Shown piece after piece: positions 52,274-62,818 of a DNA stretch of 64,000 nucleotides. The notes below the pieces were generated by a model, which ran no database searches, was not told where the DNA came from, and saw only the letters and a list, made by a program, of their open reading frames with translations. The stretch's first letter is position 1, and every line of letters begins with the position of its first letter. The stretch is from Diprion similis (taxonomy: Eukaryota > Arthropoda > Insecta > Hymenoptera > Diprionidae), in contig NC_060108.1 in assembly GCF_021155765.1 (NCBI RefSeq), positions 18,005,025 through 18,069,024 of the forward strand, given 5' to 3'. A program made the position numbers and the translations under genes.

Positions 52274-53749
52274 CTACCCAGTGTACTGAATCAGAATAAC
52301 AAGGTAGGTCACCAAAGTCGCCAACATCTGCAATTAAGCAATATTAATGAAAAATAACAGCAGAGAATTGAAATAATTATTGTAAAATATTACACTCACC
52401 GATTGTAAAAGCGTAAAGTCCAACCGAAAGAAACCGCAAGCTGTGAAATTCAATTCTTCGTGTAGTATCCGGAGAGAGAATTCTTCGAGCTGAAAAGAAA
52501 ACCTCGGATTAAATTTTTTACAACATAAATGCCTGTGAATAATGAAAATAAAAAAATGGCATTCACACACTTGTAATTACGGAAAGAAATTATACGCGTT
52601 ACCTCTGCTTTAATTTCTGGTATCGCTGTTGTAACCATTAGCTTGTGAACTTTCAGACCGGTTTGCTTTGCCTGCAATATCGCATCAATTTTGTCAAAAC
52701 GAGATTTAATTTGCAATCGCTGTTGATAGTAATATTGAAAGAAAACCAATTACCTCGTCTGAAGTTCTTGTAACTTTGTGCACAAGAAGAGTGACAGGAT
52801 ATAAAATGACAAGTGTAAAATGAAACTCCTTACAAGTATGAGCCAGTAAAAACACTCTATTTGAGCCAAGAAGGGGAATAATTGTCCAATAAACACAGTA
52901 AACGAGTGTGACAAAGCAATGACAGATGCACAATAAGATTGGAAATGAAAAGAAGTTCGCAACGTCGTTACTAATTTCATAAAGCATCGTATGAATGCTG
53001 CGAAGGGATCGAAGAGCCACCAACTGACTGTGATTCGACAAATCCGATATCTCCGATTCGCACCTAAGAGAAGATATGGCAGATGAAGGGTAGTGAAACT
53101 CCTTGCAACTTAATAGCATATTGTTTACTCGATAAAACTCCGTCTCTAGAAGCCCGACAACCAAGAAATATTCGGTAACAAAGCATGAAATTAATATAGA
53201 TGGTGGGATTGTTATTGCGAAATACGCTAGTTCCGGGTCACGATATGTTACATTTAAAGCAATGCACAGAAAAACGTTGATCGCCGCGAGTACAACCAAT
53301 AGCCACAATCTACCTCTGATATTCGGCCCTTTCTTGAGAGAAAGTCTAAAGTCAGCATCGATAAGTCTATTCATAATAGTTACAGCAGTGCTCTGCTTAA
53401 AACTCCAGGAAACAATGATAACCCAAACTGTAGAAAACGCGACGATGCTCCACGCAATGTCACTGTTTAAAGTCAGCGTAGATTTTTGTTCATAATCCGT
53501 CGACGCAAACTTTGGAAGTAACAACGCATATAAAATCGGAATCAAAATCGCCATTAGGAGATTGTAAGCCAGTCCGATTTTAGAGAAACTGACCGCCCAG
53601 ATGCATACGGGCTTGCCAACGTTTGCAAACAAGTTTTTGGCTTCAACAGAAAATGGAGCGAGGCCGAAAATCTTGAAACTATAAACGATGATTTTTGTAA
53701 ACTGAAGAAATTTTTTTGGATGCTTCGCAGTCGTTTTCACTGTTGCCAT
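52274..53749 (-). CDS. Gustatory receptor A (7tm_7 family), complete, four exons
   Basis: Insect chemoreceptor of the gustatory receptor family, an inverted seven-helix ligand-gated cation channel in the membrane of taste neurons. Exons on the minus strand: 53749-52754, 52671-52603, 52489-52400, 52327-52274; 1209 nt, 402 aa, all junctions phase 0. The large first exon holds the N-terminal segment YSFKIFGLAPFSVE and six hydrophobic helices; the short last exons encode AKQTGLKVHKLM, then LHEELNFTACGFFRLDFTLL, the canonical GR C-terminal signature, and YLVILIQ in the last helix. The first in-frame ATG was used. It shares exon structure and close sequence with receptors B and C downstream, so the cluster arose by tandem duplication. 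Ligand unknown; the sequence does not place it clearly in the sugar, CO2 or fructose subfamilies. Confidence 0.92.
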
Positions 53750-54194
53750 TATCACCGCTGTAAGTGTTGCGTAAATAAGGAAAAGATCAGTAATCGCAGT
53801 GATACATTAATTTCACACGAATTTTTAATTAATTCACGTTCGGCAATAATCAATCCTTACGGAACTTTTGTTATGCCGTTTGAGGTACCTTATTGTACTG
53901 AACGTTTTGATTATAACGTTGAGTTGTGCATGTTTAAAGATTTAAAAATATTTTCCACTTATACCGCTGTCTAGTATAGAACGAATAATTGACGATCCGA
54001 CGAATGTTAAGGCAACACAGATAACATAAAGCCCCCACCTGCGAGGTGCGTGTCCTAGGCTCCGATTTTATTTTGTGATCCGAATCATTCACACACTAAC
54101 TTTTGCTTCAATTTCCTGTACACGTTACATTCTTATCTTCGTGTATATAATATGTATATGAGGGGGCATTCCACAAAAATTTTAAGGTCTTATC
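53750..54194. other. Spacer between receptor A and a receptor fragment
   Basis: No coding sequence. It should contain the receptor A promoter. Downstream exons of the fragment at 54,195-54,479 would be expected here and were not found. Confidence 0.5.
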
Positions 54195-54479
54195 CTAAAT
54201 GGAGTTTTCAATTTCAATGGCGAAAGCAATGACATGATTAACGTAATAAATGAGGGTGAAAAAATATTGAGCAATCCAGATTGAAATTGGAAAAGTAAAA
54301 AATGCCGAAACGTCGTTGGAAATCCCAAAAAGCATCGCAAACCTTCTTCGGAGTAGGAAAAAACTCAGTCTAAATTGGATTACACAAGTTTCCGGGTGAG
54401 ATTTTAGTTTGAACGGATAATGGGGCAAGTCCGCAAGCTTGAAGGCCGTAATAACGGTTTGAATCAGGCATATGATCAA
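54195..54479 (-). pseudogene. Gustatory receptor pseudogene fragment with internal deletion
   Basis: One open frame joins a receptor N-terminal piece (TAFKLADLPHYPFKLKSHPE, like the FKIFGLAPFSVE start of its neighbours) directly to a late-middle piece (AMLFGISNDVSAFFTFPI, which matches TMLYEISNDVANFFSFPI of receptor A). About 180 residues between them are missing. It then stops before the membrane segments encoded by the last exons, and no C-terminal exons follow. The frame is uninterrupted, suggesting a recent deletion. Not expected to make a working channel. Confidence 0.75.
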
Positions 54480-55639
54480 TGGTTAAGGGAATCACCCAGA
54501 GAAGTTTATCAAGAACTTACCGTGCGCACAATAATTTCATAGCTCACGATGAAAAGAAAAAAAAAAAAAAATTGATCTTACGAGCGATATCGCTAAATTT
54601 TGTTGTTCTGCACTTGATAGCTCAGTAGCGCGGAGGGGCGAGGGGTAATTTTGTGAAGAGAAAGAACGGACACTCAACACGATAGAAAATTTGAAAAAAA
54701 TAAAATAAAACAGAGTAATATATTCTGTACCTAATCAAAGCGATACAACAAGAAAAAGAAACAAAATACTTAACTCGCTCTTTGCGATTTCAAAAACAGA
54801 ATGAAAAAAACAGGAACAAAATCGCGTTTGCATTACAGACTTGAAACATTTGTTTCTCGTGAAGAACAATAAACAAGTTAACCGCCAAATCTTCTGGCAA
54901 GCTTCTGAAGACTCAAGTGATTCCAGTCTATCGCATTACTACTGATGTGTGACTTAACAATGAATGTATACGATCAAAACGATGCAATTTATTTTTTTAC
55001 ATAAAAAATTTAACAACAACTATGGAATTATCTCATAAGTATATGAAAGAAAATACCGTGCGAGCATTTCGCATAATACAATAAAACTGAATAATCCTTA
55101 CAAAATAATAACAGTGTTACGATCTATATGTAAGAAAAGTTGTACAATATCGTGAAGGTATATTTAGACAATGCAGCCTGAAAATTATTTTGAATAACCG
55201 TCAACTGACCATTTGTTCTTACGTCGAGTGAACTGGAAGTTCAGTGTTATTATTATCATCATCAATAGCCGAAAATCGATTGTCTATTCTTAATTTATGT
55301 TCTGAAATGAAGTTCATTGTTTATTTGCCATGTAGCTTTATCCCTAGATTCGAACAAGTTATTCACTTGCTCTATACGCTTGAACATTAAACTATCTAAT
55401 CCACGATTAGTGTGATTCTTTCTTTCATTTCATCACAGAGCGAGAATCAAGTTCGTGTAATCGTTAATTTACAATTAACGGGACTTATCCACTCAATGAA
55501 CTCCCACTACGTCGCACGAGTTTTTGCAAATAAATCGCACGCGTGAGGAAGGTGAGAAAAGAAGGACAAGAGAGTGACAAGGTCACTTTTTCTTGGCTCT
55601 CAGTGACCCGTGAGCTTCTTAATTCCAAGAAGCTGCTTG
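54480..55639. other. AT-rich intergenic DNA
   Basis: No gene seen. A perfect 8-bp inverted repeat with a 3-bp spacer (CGTTAATT TAC AATTAACG) is at 55,462-55,480. Otherwise there are poly-A runs and no coding pattern. Confidence 0.5.
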
Positions 55640-56010
55640 GAGCCATTTAGCCGACCGAGAGTCCCTGAGAGCTTACGAGGGATAAGCCTACGAGGTGGTT
55701 ATACGATCTCAGCATCTTCCTGCGCAAGAGATGGCGGAGGGTCGTACACGCGCACCCAAGAAGCGAGTCAGACGTGAGGTATTGCCGTTGGTCAGGCGCC
55801 TTTATGAGCGAAGCGCTGTTGTGCCCTACTCGCGTCTGAGGGCGGCTGATTGCGCGCGTCTGTACTGCGCATGCGCGGCGGCGAGTGCGTGCGCCGATAG
55901 AGGGTGCTGGAAGCGGCGCGGAAGCGAGCGTAGCCAGTGACGACTCGCAGTCTGAACCGAACGGTACGCCGGACAAGTTCGTCTCCGCCAGGCGCAATTC
56001 GTGGTCGGTT
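55640..56010. promoter_or_regulatory. CpG-rich island with NRF-1-type palindrome
   Basis: About 370 bp far richer in G+C and CpG than the rest of the cluster. It includes the palindrome GCGCATGCGC at 55,867-55,876 (a core NRF-1/erect-wing-type site) and AGAGATGGCGGAGGG (YY1/Pho-like) at about 55,727. Frames are open on both strands, as expected for GC-rich DNA, and none resembles a known protein. It may be a promoter with no assigned gene or the 5' end of an inserted element. Confidence 0.35.
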
Positions 56011-56164
56011 GCACGTCACAATCATTATTCAATGGTTTTTTATTAATAGATCTGATCACCCCGTATCCAGGTGAATCGTAATTAGTTGGTGTGGAGGGCT
56101 GATAGTCAAACGGATTTGAAATCGAAATCCGAATGGCTGTTTAACTGCTAGCAGAGTGATGCAG

Positions 56165-57702
56165 CTACCCAGAGAATTGGATGAAGATAACGAGGTAAGT
56201 TACCAAACTCGCGAACATCTGCAATTAAGAAAGATCGATGAAAATGATAAGAGTAGAGAATTGGAATAATAATGAGGGGGTCGGTGGAATAAAGGTGTAA
56301 GTCCACGTTTACTCGATTTGAGGTATTGACGTTCCAAATTATTAACCCTTTGAAAAGTCTCCGCAAGCTTGGGAGTACGTTTATCCATTGGGATGTCTAG
56401 AAAAAAGTGTACAATTTTACAACCGTAATTCTGTTCATAACCGGATTACATTATACTCACGATACCTTTTACTTATGCCCTTCGGTACAAGTATTCTTCG
56501 TCATTTCGGTGTCAAAATTCATTAAGAATATGATACCGAGAATTATAAGTTCGAACGGGCATGAAGAACGACGCTTCGAGTGCACTTGTACAGTTTTTAC
56601 ACCAAGCGATTCGAAGTTTTCAGTTATCATCTGCAATGATACGCACGTAGAGGCCGCAGTCGAACTCCAACTGACGTAAACCATTGTTTGTCTGAAAGCG
56701 GGCAGTTCCGAATTTTTCAAATTTGTAACTTTTACCTTTTTTGCACTAACTCCCTCAATTTTTTTTAAATATTGCACTGACCGAATGTAAAAGCGTAAAG
56801 TCCAATTGAGAGAAACCACACGCCTTGAAATTCAATTCTTCGTGTAGTATCCGGAGAGAGAATTCTTCGAGCTGAAAAGAAAACCTCGGATTACATTTTT
56901 TATAACATAAATGCCTGTGAATAATGAAAATAGAAAAACATCATTCACACACACGTAATTGCAAAAAGAAATATTACGCGTTACCTCTGCTTTGATTTCT
57001 GGTATCGCTGTTGTAGCCATTAGCTTGTGAACTTCCAGACCGGTTTGCTTTGCCTGCAATATCGCATCAATTTTGTCACAACGAGATTTAATTTGCAGCA
57101 GTTATAGATAGTAATATTGACAGAAAGCCAATTACCTCGTCTATAGTTGCTGTAACTTTGTGCAGAAGAAGAATGACGGGATGAGTAAAGAAGAGTGTAA
57201 AGAAAAAACCACGAAAAGTGTAAACTAACGAAAACGCGTTGTTTGAGCCAAGGAGGGGGATAATTGTCCAATAAACGCAGTAAACGAGTGTGAGAAAGGG
57301 ATGACTGATGCACATTAAGATTGGAAATGAAAAGAAGTTCGCGACATCGTTAGTAATTTCAAAAAACAACGTACGAATGCTGCGAAGGGATCGAAGAGCT
57401 GACAACTGACTGTAATTTGGCAAATCCGACATCTCCGATTCGCTCCTGAGAAATGGTGTGGGGGGTGAAAGGTGGCGAATATCCGTGCAATTTAATAGCA
57501 TATGGTTAACTCGTTTAAATTCCGTCTCCAAAAGTGCGACAACCAAGAAATATTCGGTAATAAAGCATGAAATTAGTATAGATGGTGGAGTTGTTAATAC
57601 GAAATATACTAGGTTGTCGTTATGTTGTATCACAATTAAAGAAAAGCACAGAAAAGTCTTATCCCAAATGAAGTGTTCTTTACAGCCCGGGGTATGTTTC
57701 AA
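56165..57702 (-). pseudogene. Gustatory receptor B, 5'-truncated copy of receptor A
   Basis: Downstream exons are intact and match receptor A closely: last part of exon 1 (about 57,660-57,136), exon 2 57053-56985, exon 3 56871-56782 and exon 4 56218-56165, each with the same length, phase and splice sites as in A. The signature HEELNFKACGFSQLDFTLL and a terminal YLVIFIQFSG are present. The first about 150 codons are missing: homology begins near KTFLCFSL and the upstream reading frame has no in-frame ATG. Intron 3 is 563 bp versus 72 bp in A because of an insertion. A non-functional copy is the simplest reading; an alternative start in an unseen upstream exon cannot be excluded. 3' flanks of A and B are also similar, so the duplication block extended beyond the coding region. 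Confidence 0.82.
56273..56757. mobile_element. About 485-bp insertion in intron 3 of receptor B
   Basis: Comparison with the 72-bp homologous intron of receptor A shows extra DNA starting at TGAGGGGGT and ending at ACTCCCTCA, which are 9-bp inverted ends with one mismatch. No transposase is encoded. The family is not recognised and a target duplication is not obvious. Confidence 0.5.
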
Positions 57703-58465
57703 TTTTTCAAATCATCACAAATATTCATGAACCAAGACTATTTGACGTTGCAATATATTCGTTGCGTTGTAATTCCCTAATGCGCTTTTCTTCTCCTTGT
57801 ACTAAAATTTCATTTCTGCAATTATATTTAAAAATTTGAATTACCCTTCACAACTACGTATCTTTAGCAGAAATGAAAACTTTATTATCGACGAGGGCTA
57901 CAATATTCGTTATCCATTATTTTTTACTGCACTTTTCTGAATTTCTTCAGACTTTAGAAATAATAGTACTTCGACAATAGCAAATTGAATGACATTTAAT
58001 TAGAGGTGGTTAGAAAAAAATAAAAAAATTCTTGATTGAGCTCTGTTCTTCCACCAATGCTGCAAAACTTGCAGCTTCCAGTAAATTATTTAACCCCCAA
58101 GTGTTCATTTCAATACTTTTATTAGATTCAATTTCAAACTTTAAACATTTCGAATCAACTACCTCATTTGTTGTGTCACATATATATTCTTACTTTATTC
58201 TGTAATGTTATTAACAGCCAATCACTCCCTCTTAAATTTAAGACACTGGAATCGCGGTATCGTACACACTGTGTGCTTCACATTGCATTGGTACTAGCCG
58301 TTCATGAACTACTTGATACTGACTTGATAGACTTCGATACTGATACTTGATAATTGATACTTTAAGTCAATGATAATCTTTTATTTTTCTTTCATGCTTG
58401 ACGTTACATTTTGTCAGGATCAATCAGTACTTGAGCGCATTATGTTATACTTAGTAATAAGGCAG
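57703..58465. other. AT-rich spacer between receptors B and C
   Basis: No coding sequence. The missing N-terminal exon portion of receptor B is not found here. Confidence 0.55.
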
Positions 58466-60068
58466 CTATTGAAATTCAATAAAAATCACAAGATAGGTTG
58501 CCATAGTTGCCATCATCTGCAATGAAAGAAGTAACACCGAAAGTTACGGATGATGTCTGCTCTCAAACGTTAATATGCATACCAACCGCATGCAAAAGTG
58601 TGAAATCCAATTTGAAAAATCCACAAGCAGTAAAGTAGAATTCTTCATGCAGCAAGTGAAGAGAGAACTGTTCGAGCTGTAACCCAAACACACGATTAAT
58701 TAAATCTTGCATCTGCTTGAAGGAAAGTAGTGTAAAATATGATTCGTTTATTCCAAAACCGAATATAATTCGTAAACCAAAACGAATTTAATGGAATTGA
58801 GTACGTCCAAAAACAGAATTAACTTTTAATTGAAGCGAATTAAAAAGACTTATGTACCATTTCTTTTGGATTCGTTTGAATTTATTTTCATTCGCGTCAA
58901 TTGCGTTTTTACCGCACTGAATTCGATTCGGTTTACTGGAACGTTACCTCCGACTTGATTTCCGGTTTCGTTGTTTTCGATAATAATTTGTGCACTATCC
59001 GACCGGTAAGTTTCGCCTAGAATGTCACACAATTCGTTTCAGAAGAATTTGTCGACTGATTCAGAAGAAAATGAAGTGGAACTTTCTTACCTCATACGTG
59101 GCGTGTTCAATGTTGTAAACAAGTAAGACGATGGGGTACGCGACGACGAGAATTACAAGTAACGTTGCAGTCATTAAGCTCAGCGAAAATACGCCATTCG
59201 GTACAACGAGTGGAGTGATGAGATAATAAACGTTGATCAGAATTGCGAAAAAAGAAGCGCCGATACTTATTAAAATTGGGAAGGAAAAAAAGTTGGAAAT
59301 GTCACTGGAAATCTCAAAAAGCGTGGTACGAATGTTATGTACTGATTGAAGCACAGTCAGCTGGTTGTTATTCGGCAAAGACAATACTTCTGAATTATTG
59401 CAGCTGAGAAACAGTGCGCGGGGATACAAGTTATTGCGGAAATCGATGCAATCCGATAGAATCTCGTTCACGCTTTCAAGCTCCTTGACTATCAGTCTGA
59501 CGACCACGCAATATTCTACAATAAACATGGAAATAATCAAATATGGTATGGTGAAATAAATAAGAACGAGGGTCGGAACTGTGGATAGAAGAGCTTGCTG
59601 GACCCACTCGCAAATCCACAAACAAGCGTTGATCGTCACGTATATTGAAACCATTATAAACGTCCTTTCATTCGATCGTTCCTTCTTCAGAGTCACGCGA
59701 AAGTCGAGCTCTAAAATTTTGTTAACAATGTCTGCAGCTTTACTCTGCTTAAAAGCCCAGGAAATAATGATAATCCAAGCTGTACAGGCTGCTAAAATTC
59801 CCAGAACTGCATCGTTTATTGTAGTCAATGTTGATTTGTTTTCATAATTCATAGAAACCGAGTTCCGAAATGAAACTGTGGTCAGAATTAAAAGCAGTAG
59901 CGAGAGTAGAATATTATAGACCAATCCTAAATTAGATGAATGCAAGGCCCAAAGGTAAATGGAGTTTTCAAAGTTTTCAACAGAGAAGGGTGCAAGCCCG
60001 ATAATTTTGAAACCGTAAAGCATTACTTTGATGATTCCAAAGAACTTGACCGAATACTTTGCGGCCAT
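58466..60068 (-). CDS. Gustatory receptor C (7tm_7 family), complete, four exons
   Basis: Second complete receptor of the cluster. Exons on the minus strand: 60068-59091, 59016-58948, 58676-58587, 58516-58466; 1188 nt, 395 aa. Exons 2 (23 codons) and 3 (30 codons) have exactly the lengths seen in receptor A, all phase 0. It starts MAAKYSVKFFGIIKVMLYGF and contains YGFKIIGLAPFSVE, matching the N-terminus of A. It carries SSDISNFFSFPI before the later helices and HEEFYFTACGFFKLDFTLL as the C-terminal GR signature, ending YLVIFIEFQ. It is more diverged from A than B is. The intron 3 donor is GTTGGT, weaker than the GTGAGT used in A. Expected to act as a taste-neuron channel subunit; ligand unknown. 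Confidence 0.9.
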
Positions 60069-60925
60069 TTTGACAATCGCTGTATTTTACTACGGCCAGT
60101 GCGTAATGATAGCGTGTTAATATTACAAGAGTATAAATATGGCAGTAATGAATTATCGCGGAAAGCGTACAAAGCGTCAATACCCATCGGAGTTTTTTTG
60201 CGCACTGAACGCCTTGAGTACTTGCCTCAATATTATGCTTGGAGAGCTTCGAATATTCACTCACTTAATTATTACACTTATTACATACCTCGCACCATCA
60301 ATGATTAATCAACTAATGGCTTCTATGTGAATGGAACTACGGTAGCTTCTCACGAATGACACTGAAGCCTCAATTAGCATACAGTAGATACGCATCTATA
60401 AGTTCAGCGATAAGCTAAGTTAATATTTTCAGACATTTCGATTATCTCCAGAAACACGGATTGACAGCCTTTGTTATTACAAGGAAGTCTCATCAATTTC
60501 TCCCGTTTCAGGTAATTGTTTTGAACTCAACAATATTCAATCACATTGTTCTGGAAGAGTGCCGAGAAAAATGAATCACTTAGCAAATGGAGTTGCGATA
60601 AAAAATTGCGATAGGCGCGTACAACGTACTCTGAATAATCGATGAAATGTAGAGTTCTCGCTGATTGTTACGTGTATCCACCTTTCATAAGTGTTGATGT
60701 AGTTTTAGTAATGAGACTTCATTCAACAGGGACATCGGAGTCAAGGCAAGTTGGCAGATGATTCAAGCACTACACTTGCGAAGATACTTGTAAAGATAAT
60801 AAGAATTGGGATCGATTGATTGATTGATTGTTTATCAGGGTTGATTGAATCATCTGCATGTGCTTGTCGATATCGAAATAATTAGGATTGATCAGTGGTT
60901 GATCTTCCTGCGGGTAGAAACACAG
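60069..60925. other. Spacer upstream of receptor C
   Basis: No gene. It should contain the receptor C promoter. A short GATT tetranucleotide run lies at 60,814-60,830. Confidence 0.5.
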
Positions 60926-61560
60926 CTATCGGAATTGGATCAGAATGAAAAGGTAGTTTGCCGTAGTTGCCATCATCTATAATGAAAATATTATTCGTAT
61001 GACATGATGTTTTACAGACTTTGTTTTTGTGTATTATTAAAACTTGAAAATATTTAAACACAACCATGGAGACCTTAAATAATAGTGTTTTTTATATTCA
61101 CCGTATTTAAGAGTGTGAAGTCTAGAGTGAAAAACCCATAAGCCGTAAAAGTGAATTCCTCATGCAGTAGCTGAAGGAAGAGGTGTTCTAGCTCACGGTG
61201 GATTATTCTTACACCGTGTTCTAGCTAAAAGTAGAAAAAATGGTGTGTGGGGAATTATTTTGTTGAATATTATGTCAATTGTACAAAAGCCTGTGAATGA
61301 AAGACATTCAGTTTTTACTTGACTATAAAACAATAGATTGTAAGTACTATAAAAAATTTCAACACGAAAAGAGTACTCAGCGAATGAATGTTAACATCTA
61401 CATGCATGTACGACCATACTTTGGATAATTGAAATACGCATATGCGTAATGTAAAGCCTATACCCTTCATCATTATGTTCTGCAAAGATCAAAGTCACGA
61501 TGACTAAATGACTTACGTCTGAAAACAAATGTTATTTCTGATATCGCTATACTTCATTTT
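60926..61560 (-). pseudogene. Gustatory receptor D remnant (C-terminal exons only)
   Basis: Exon 4 is intact at 60976-60926 (ends FILIQFR then stop) and exon 3 at 61191-61102 encodes 30 residues including HEEFTFTAYGFFTLDFTLL, the same length and phase as in A and C; the usual Cys of TACGFF is Tyr here. A degraded exon 2 is recognisable near 61,517-61,545 (TTTCTGATATCGCT against TTTCTGGTATCGCT on the plus strand of A). No long first exon lies upstream. Exon 3 has a second acceptor 33 nt further upstream (start 61,224) created by a partial tandem copy of CTAGAACAC. This is the decayed remains of a fourth tandem copy. Confidence 0.8.
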
Positions 61561-62818
61561 GATGAATAATAGCGATTTCCTCGCTAGTATGTGACCTTTG
61601 TTATTTTATGATGATCCATTATTTCAAAATGTCGGTAACGCGATGGCACGTTTGAGTACAAGCTTGGTTACACTAAGCAACTGAATGACATAAAATCGCA
61701 AAGGTCTGACCAAAAAATTCATCTATATAACTTTTCTTGATCAACCTGACTTTTTTCCAAGTCAATCATATATTGTCCAATCGATATAGTACCCAAGACA
61801 ATTTTCGATTTTATTCATTACTTGATCGAGTGTTTTCCAACCGTACCACATCTCGTTGAGGACATAAAGTCTTGTTTTCGAAAATTGGTACAATGACCAT
61901 GAATCTGAATTTATTCTGCAACGCCTAACAATAAGCAACTTGTGTTACTGATGTAATACACCGCTTGCCATTACGAAGGCGCTATCTCGTTATGATCAGT
62001 CATCACTTTCTTTCCACGATTCTAGTCAACGTCTTACAGCTCATTAATCGTAAAAAATATTGCAATAATCAAAGAAATCAGAATACCACGCATCTCACAA
62101 GAATTTTTATCAATCTAAAGGTGCGTTCCACTATAAAAAATTTAGTGCTCCGCAACAATGGTAGGAAATTTTTTTTAAATTCAAACAGTGTCAAACGGTA
62201 GCGCGATCCGTAGCAATTACGTCGAGAGGTGGAACTAACGGCGGGAAGTCGAGGTTAGAATGTTTGGATACATGAAATGTAATTAGTCATTCGAAACCGT
62301 GCAAAACATTAAAAAATAAATCAAATTTCACACGTGTAATATACAAAGCCGCCCATTTCACCTCACGAGTATTCTTCTATAATTATCGGATAATCATGGA
62401 CTCAATGTACGCTGCCTATTTTCTTAACTACACAAATACTTTCAATAAAAACATTACATGACATACCGTTCATTAAGCAATTATAGCTGCATCGAACTGT
62501 ACTTGTGTTACGTTCACTATCTCCGATGATCTTTGAACTGGCCAAAATTAGCAGAGCCTAGCATTTCCCGCAGAGAGTATCATTAGTAGGAAAAGCTCTG
62601 GAAAAGCGCTTCATGCTTTCGTATCACGATTTTCTAGAATACAGGTACATACATATATATCGACTGCCCACTGATAGTTAGCCAATTCATTTCCATAAAA
62701 TTCTTTGTCACTCTTACTTTTCAAAATTTCTCATTTTCCATTACAATAATTATTTTGTTATTACAGCCTCTCATCTGGGGAAAAAATCCAAGATCAAATA
62801 AATAAAAATCGACCAACC
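61561..62818. other. Intergenic region and probable CRAT promoter / 5' UTR
   Basis: No coding sequence accepted. A GC-richer patch around 62,200-62,260 ends at a GAG|GTTAGA donor-like site. An AG at about 62,765-62,766 precedes the CRAT start by 50 bp, so a spliced 5' UTR exon is plausible. Confidence 0.4.

Noticed and set aside
55695-55940. 81-codon plus-strand frame in the CpG island
   Set aside because: Open frames occur on both strands as expected for GC-rich DNA; the Arg/Ala/Cys-rich peptide matches no family.
52274-60068. Odorant receptor (7tm_6) identity for the cluster
   Set aside because: The C-terminal TACGFF-LDFTLL signature and the small phase-0 terminal exons are typical of gustatory receptors, not odorant receptors.
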